A stretch of DNA of 64,000 bases, from positions 102,265,001-102,329,000 of the forward strand of contig CM071594.1 of NCBI GenBank assembly GCA_036435485.1, given 5' to 3'. The translations under genes and the position numbers were made by a program. Below are positions 63,082 to 64,000 of the stretch, in pieces (the stretch's first letter is position 1; every line of letters begins with the position of its first letter). This DNA is from Saposhnikovia divaricata. Taxonomy: Eukaryota; Streptophyta; Magnoliopsida; Apiales; Apiaceae. The notes below the pieces were generated by a model, which was not told the DNA's origin, did not search any database, and saw only the letters and a program-made list of their open reading frames with translations.

Positions 63082-64000
63082 CACTACAAGAAATCTGGCA
63101 ATAGACGACACGTATCAGACAACACCAATGGGAAAAAGTGTTGCCCGAAATGATCAAACAACTGTTATTTTCCTACTCGAGAAAGTATTGTGTAATCCAA
63201 CATTCACACAATGAGCCAAAACCGTTGTGTGATAAATCTTACCAGACAAGCATTTCTTGACCAGGGGTGTTGTGTAAATGCATAAGTATTTTTAAGATTA
63301 GACAAGCGTTAGCAAATAAGTGTTGTGTGAATGCCTGCAACACAATATCCCGGAAAACCGTTGTTGTATTCAGACAAGTGTTTTTAGGTCTGTTGTCTAA
63401 GTAGCAGTCATACAATATGTTATCCATAGTGTTGTGTGACAGTAAACCAACACACAACATTTTTTAGAAATATTATGTGAATGAAGCATAGACAATACTT
63501 CGTAAAAAGTATTGTTAGAATGAGACAAGTGATTTCCAATGTGGTATTGTGTAATGATATTTAACACAAGTGTTTTACATAGTGTTGTATGAACTTAATC
63601 CAACACACAACAGGTTATGGCCTATTGTGTGTTTCAACTCATACAAGTGTCTTCTGTTTAAAACTGTTGTCTAATGAACTGTACAACAGAGCACACCGTG
63701 CATGCCTGCAGGCTATGTGAGTTCATCTTTCTACAATTTAAAACTGACTTATCACAACATATATAAATAAGCAATGTAATTATATAAATATCATAAATGT
63801 TAACATGAAGACTTGAGAAAAATCTATCTAATTATCTATAAAAAAAAATTAAGGATGGTGAAAGATTATATAGCTACTAAATTTCTTAAAATCCTTAAGA
63901 ATATACATAAATGGACTTTCAAGTTCTGATGGCCTATTATACATTACACAAGCTACGAACAGAAGAGACCAGAAATAAAATTGCATCAGAGCTAGTCAAA
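63082..64000. mobile_element. Left end of a second CACTA element
   Basis: CACTACAAGAAATCTGGC is the classic CACTA terminus, preceded by TTG (63079-63081), the likely 3-bp duplication. For the next 600 bases GTTGTGTGA, CAACACACAAC and ACAAGTGTT recur in both orientations, a subterminal array unlike that of 33030-36994. The right end lies outside the window. Confidence 0.85.

Overview
This 64 kb window is nuclear DNA of a flowering plant, probably a eudicot. It is AT-rich and packed with nested plant transposons: Ty1/copia elements with Sirevirus-like layout, an Athila-like Ty3/gypsy derivative, CACTA, hAT, mariner/Stowaway, Tourist and Helitron copies. The few host exons have plant splice sites. 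The species cannot be named from the sequence.

Region 1-18356 holds two nested Sirevirus-like copia elements on the + strand. Element 1 (1-9115, its 5' part lies outside the window) sits inside the pol gene of element 2 (9116-18356). Both carry a long third ORF after pol, a dense array of element-specific palindromic repeats between pol and that ORF, and palindromic arrays in the LTR. Next, at 18958-19792 on the - strand, is the promoter and first exon of a nucleoredoxin-like gene (gene A). A hAT element with a perfect 8-bp target duplication sits exactly on its start codon.

Region 20087-28551 is a pile of Helitron copies that received a mariner-like element (with a broken transposase), hAT-like elements, a Tourist MITE, a Stowaway MITE and a solo LTR. 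Many of these have readable target duplications.

Region 31091-57578 is a third copia element (element 3, +) that has been opened repeatedly. Its gag is split by a 3965-bp CACTA element (33030-36994, target duplication GTA) that carries fragments of at least three unrelated host genes: glutamine synthetase, kinesin-12 and pectinesterase. Its gag-pol junction is split by a fourth copia element on the - strand (element 4, 38295-48599) and by an Athila-like element without reverse transcriptase (element 5, 48598-54748). One deletion can explain the three truncated ends that meet near 48598. Element 3's pol resumes at 54749 and ends abruptly at 57578 in an LTR element without coding capacity (57576-60937).

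Region 60938-64000 holds two degraded exons of a second nucleoredoxin-like gene (gene B, - strand), a short tandem repeat and the left end of another CACTA element. Genes A and B look like a tandem pair now separated by more than 40 kb of transposons.

The most interesting signal is shared architecture. Four different Sirevirus-like copies each carry a different palindromic repeat family in U3, and two carry such arrays in front of a TATA box that precedes the extra ORF. In element 2 the motif has an AACGG/CCGTT core and also appears as repeats inside two protein-coding stretches.
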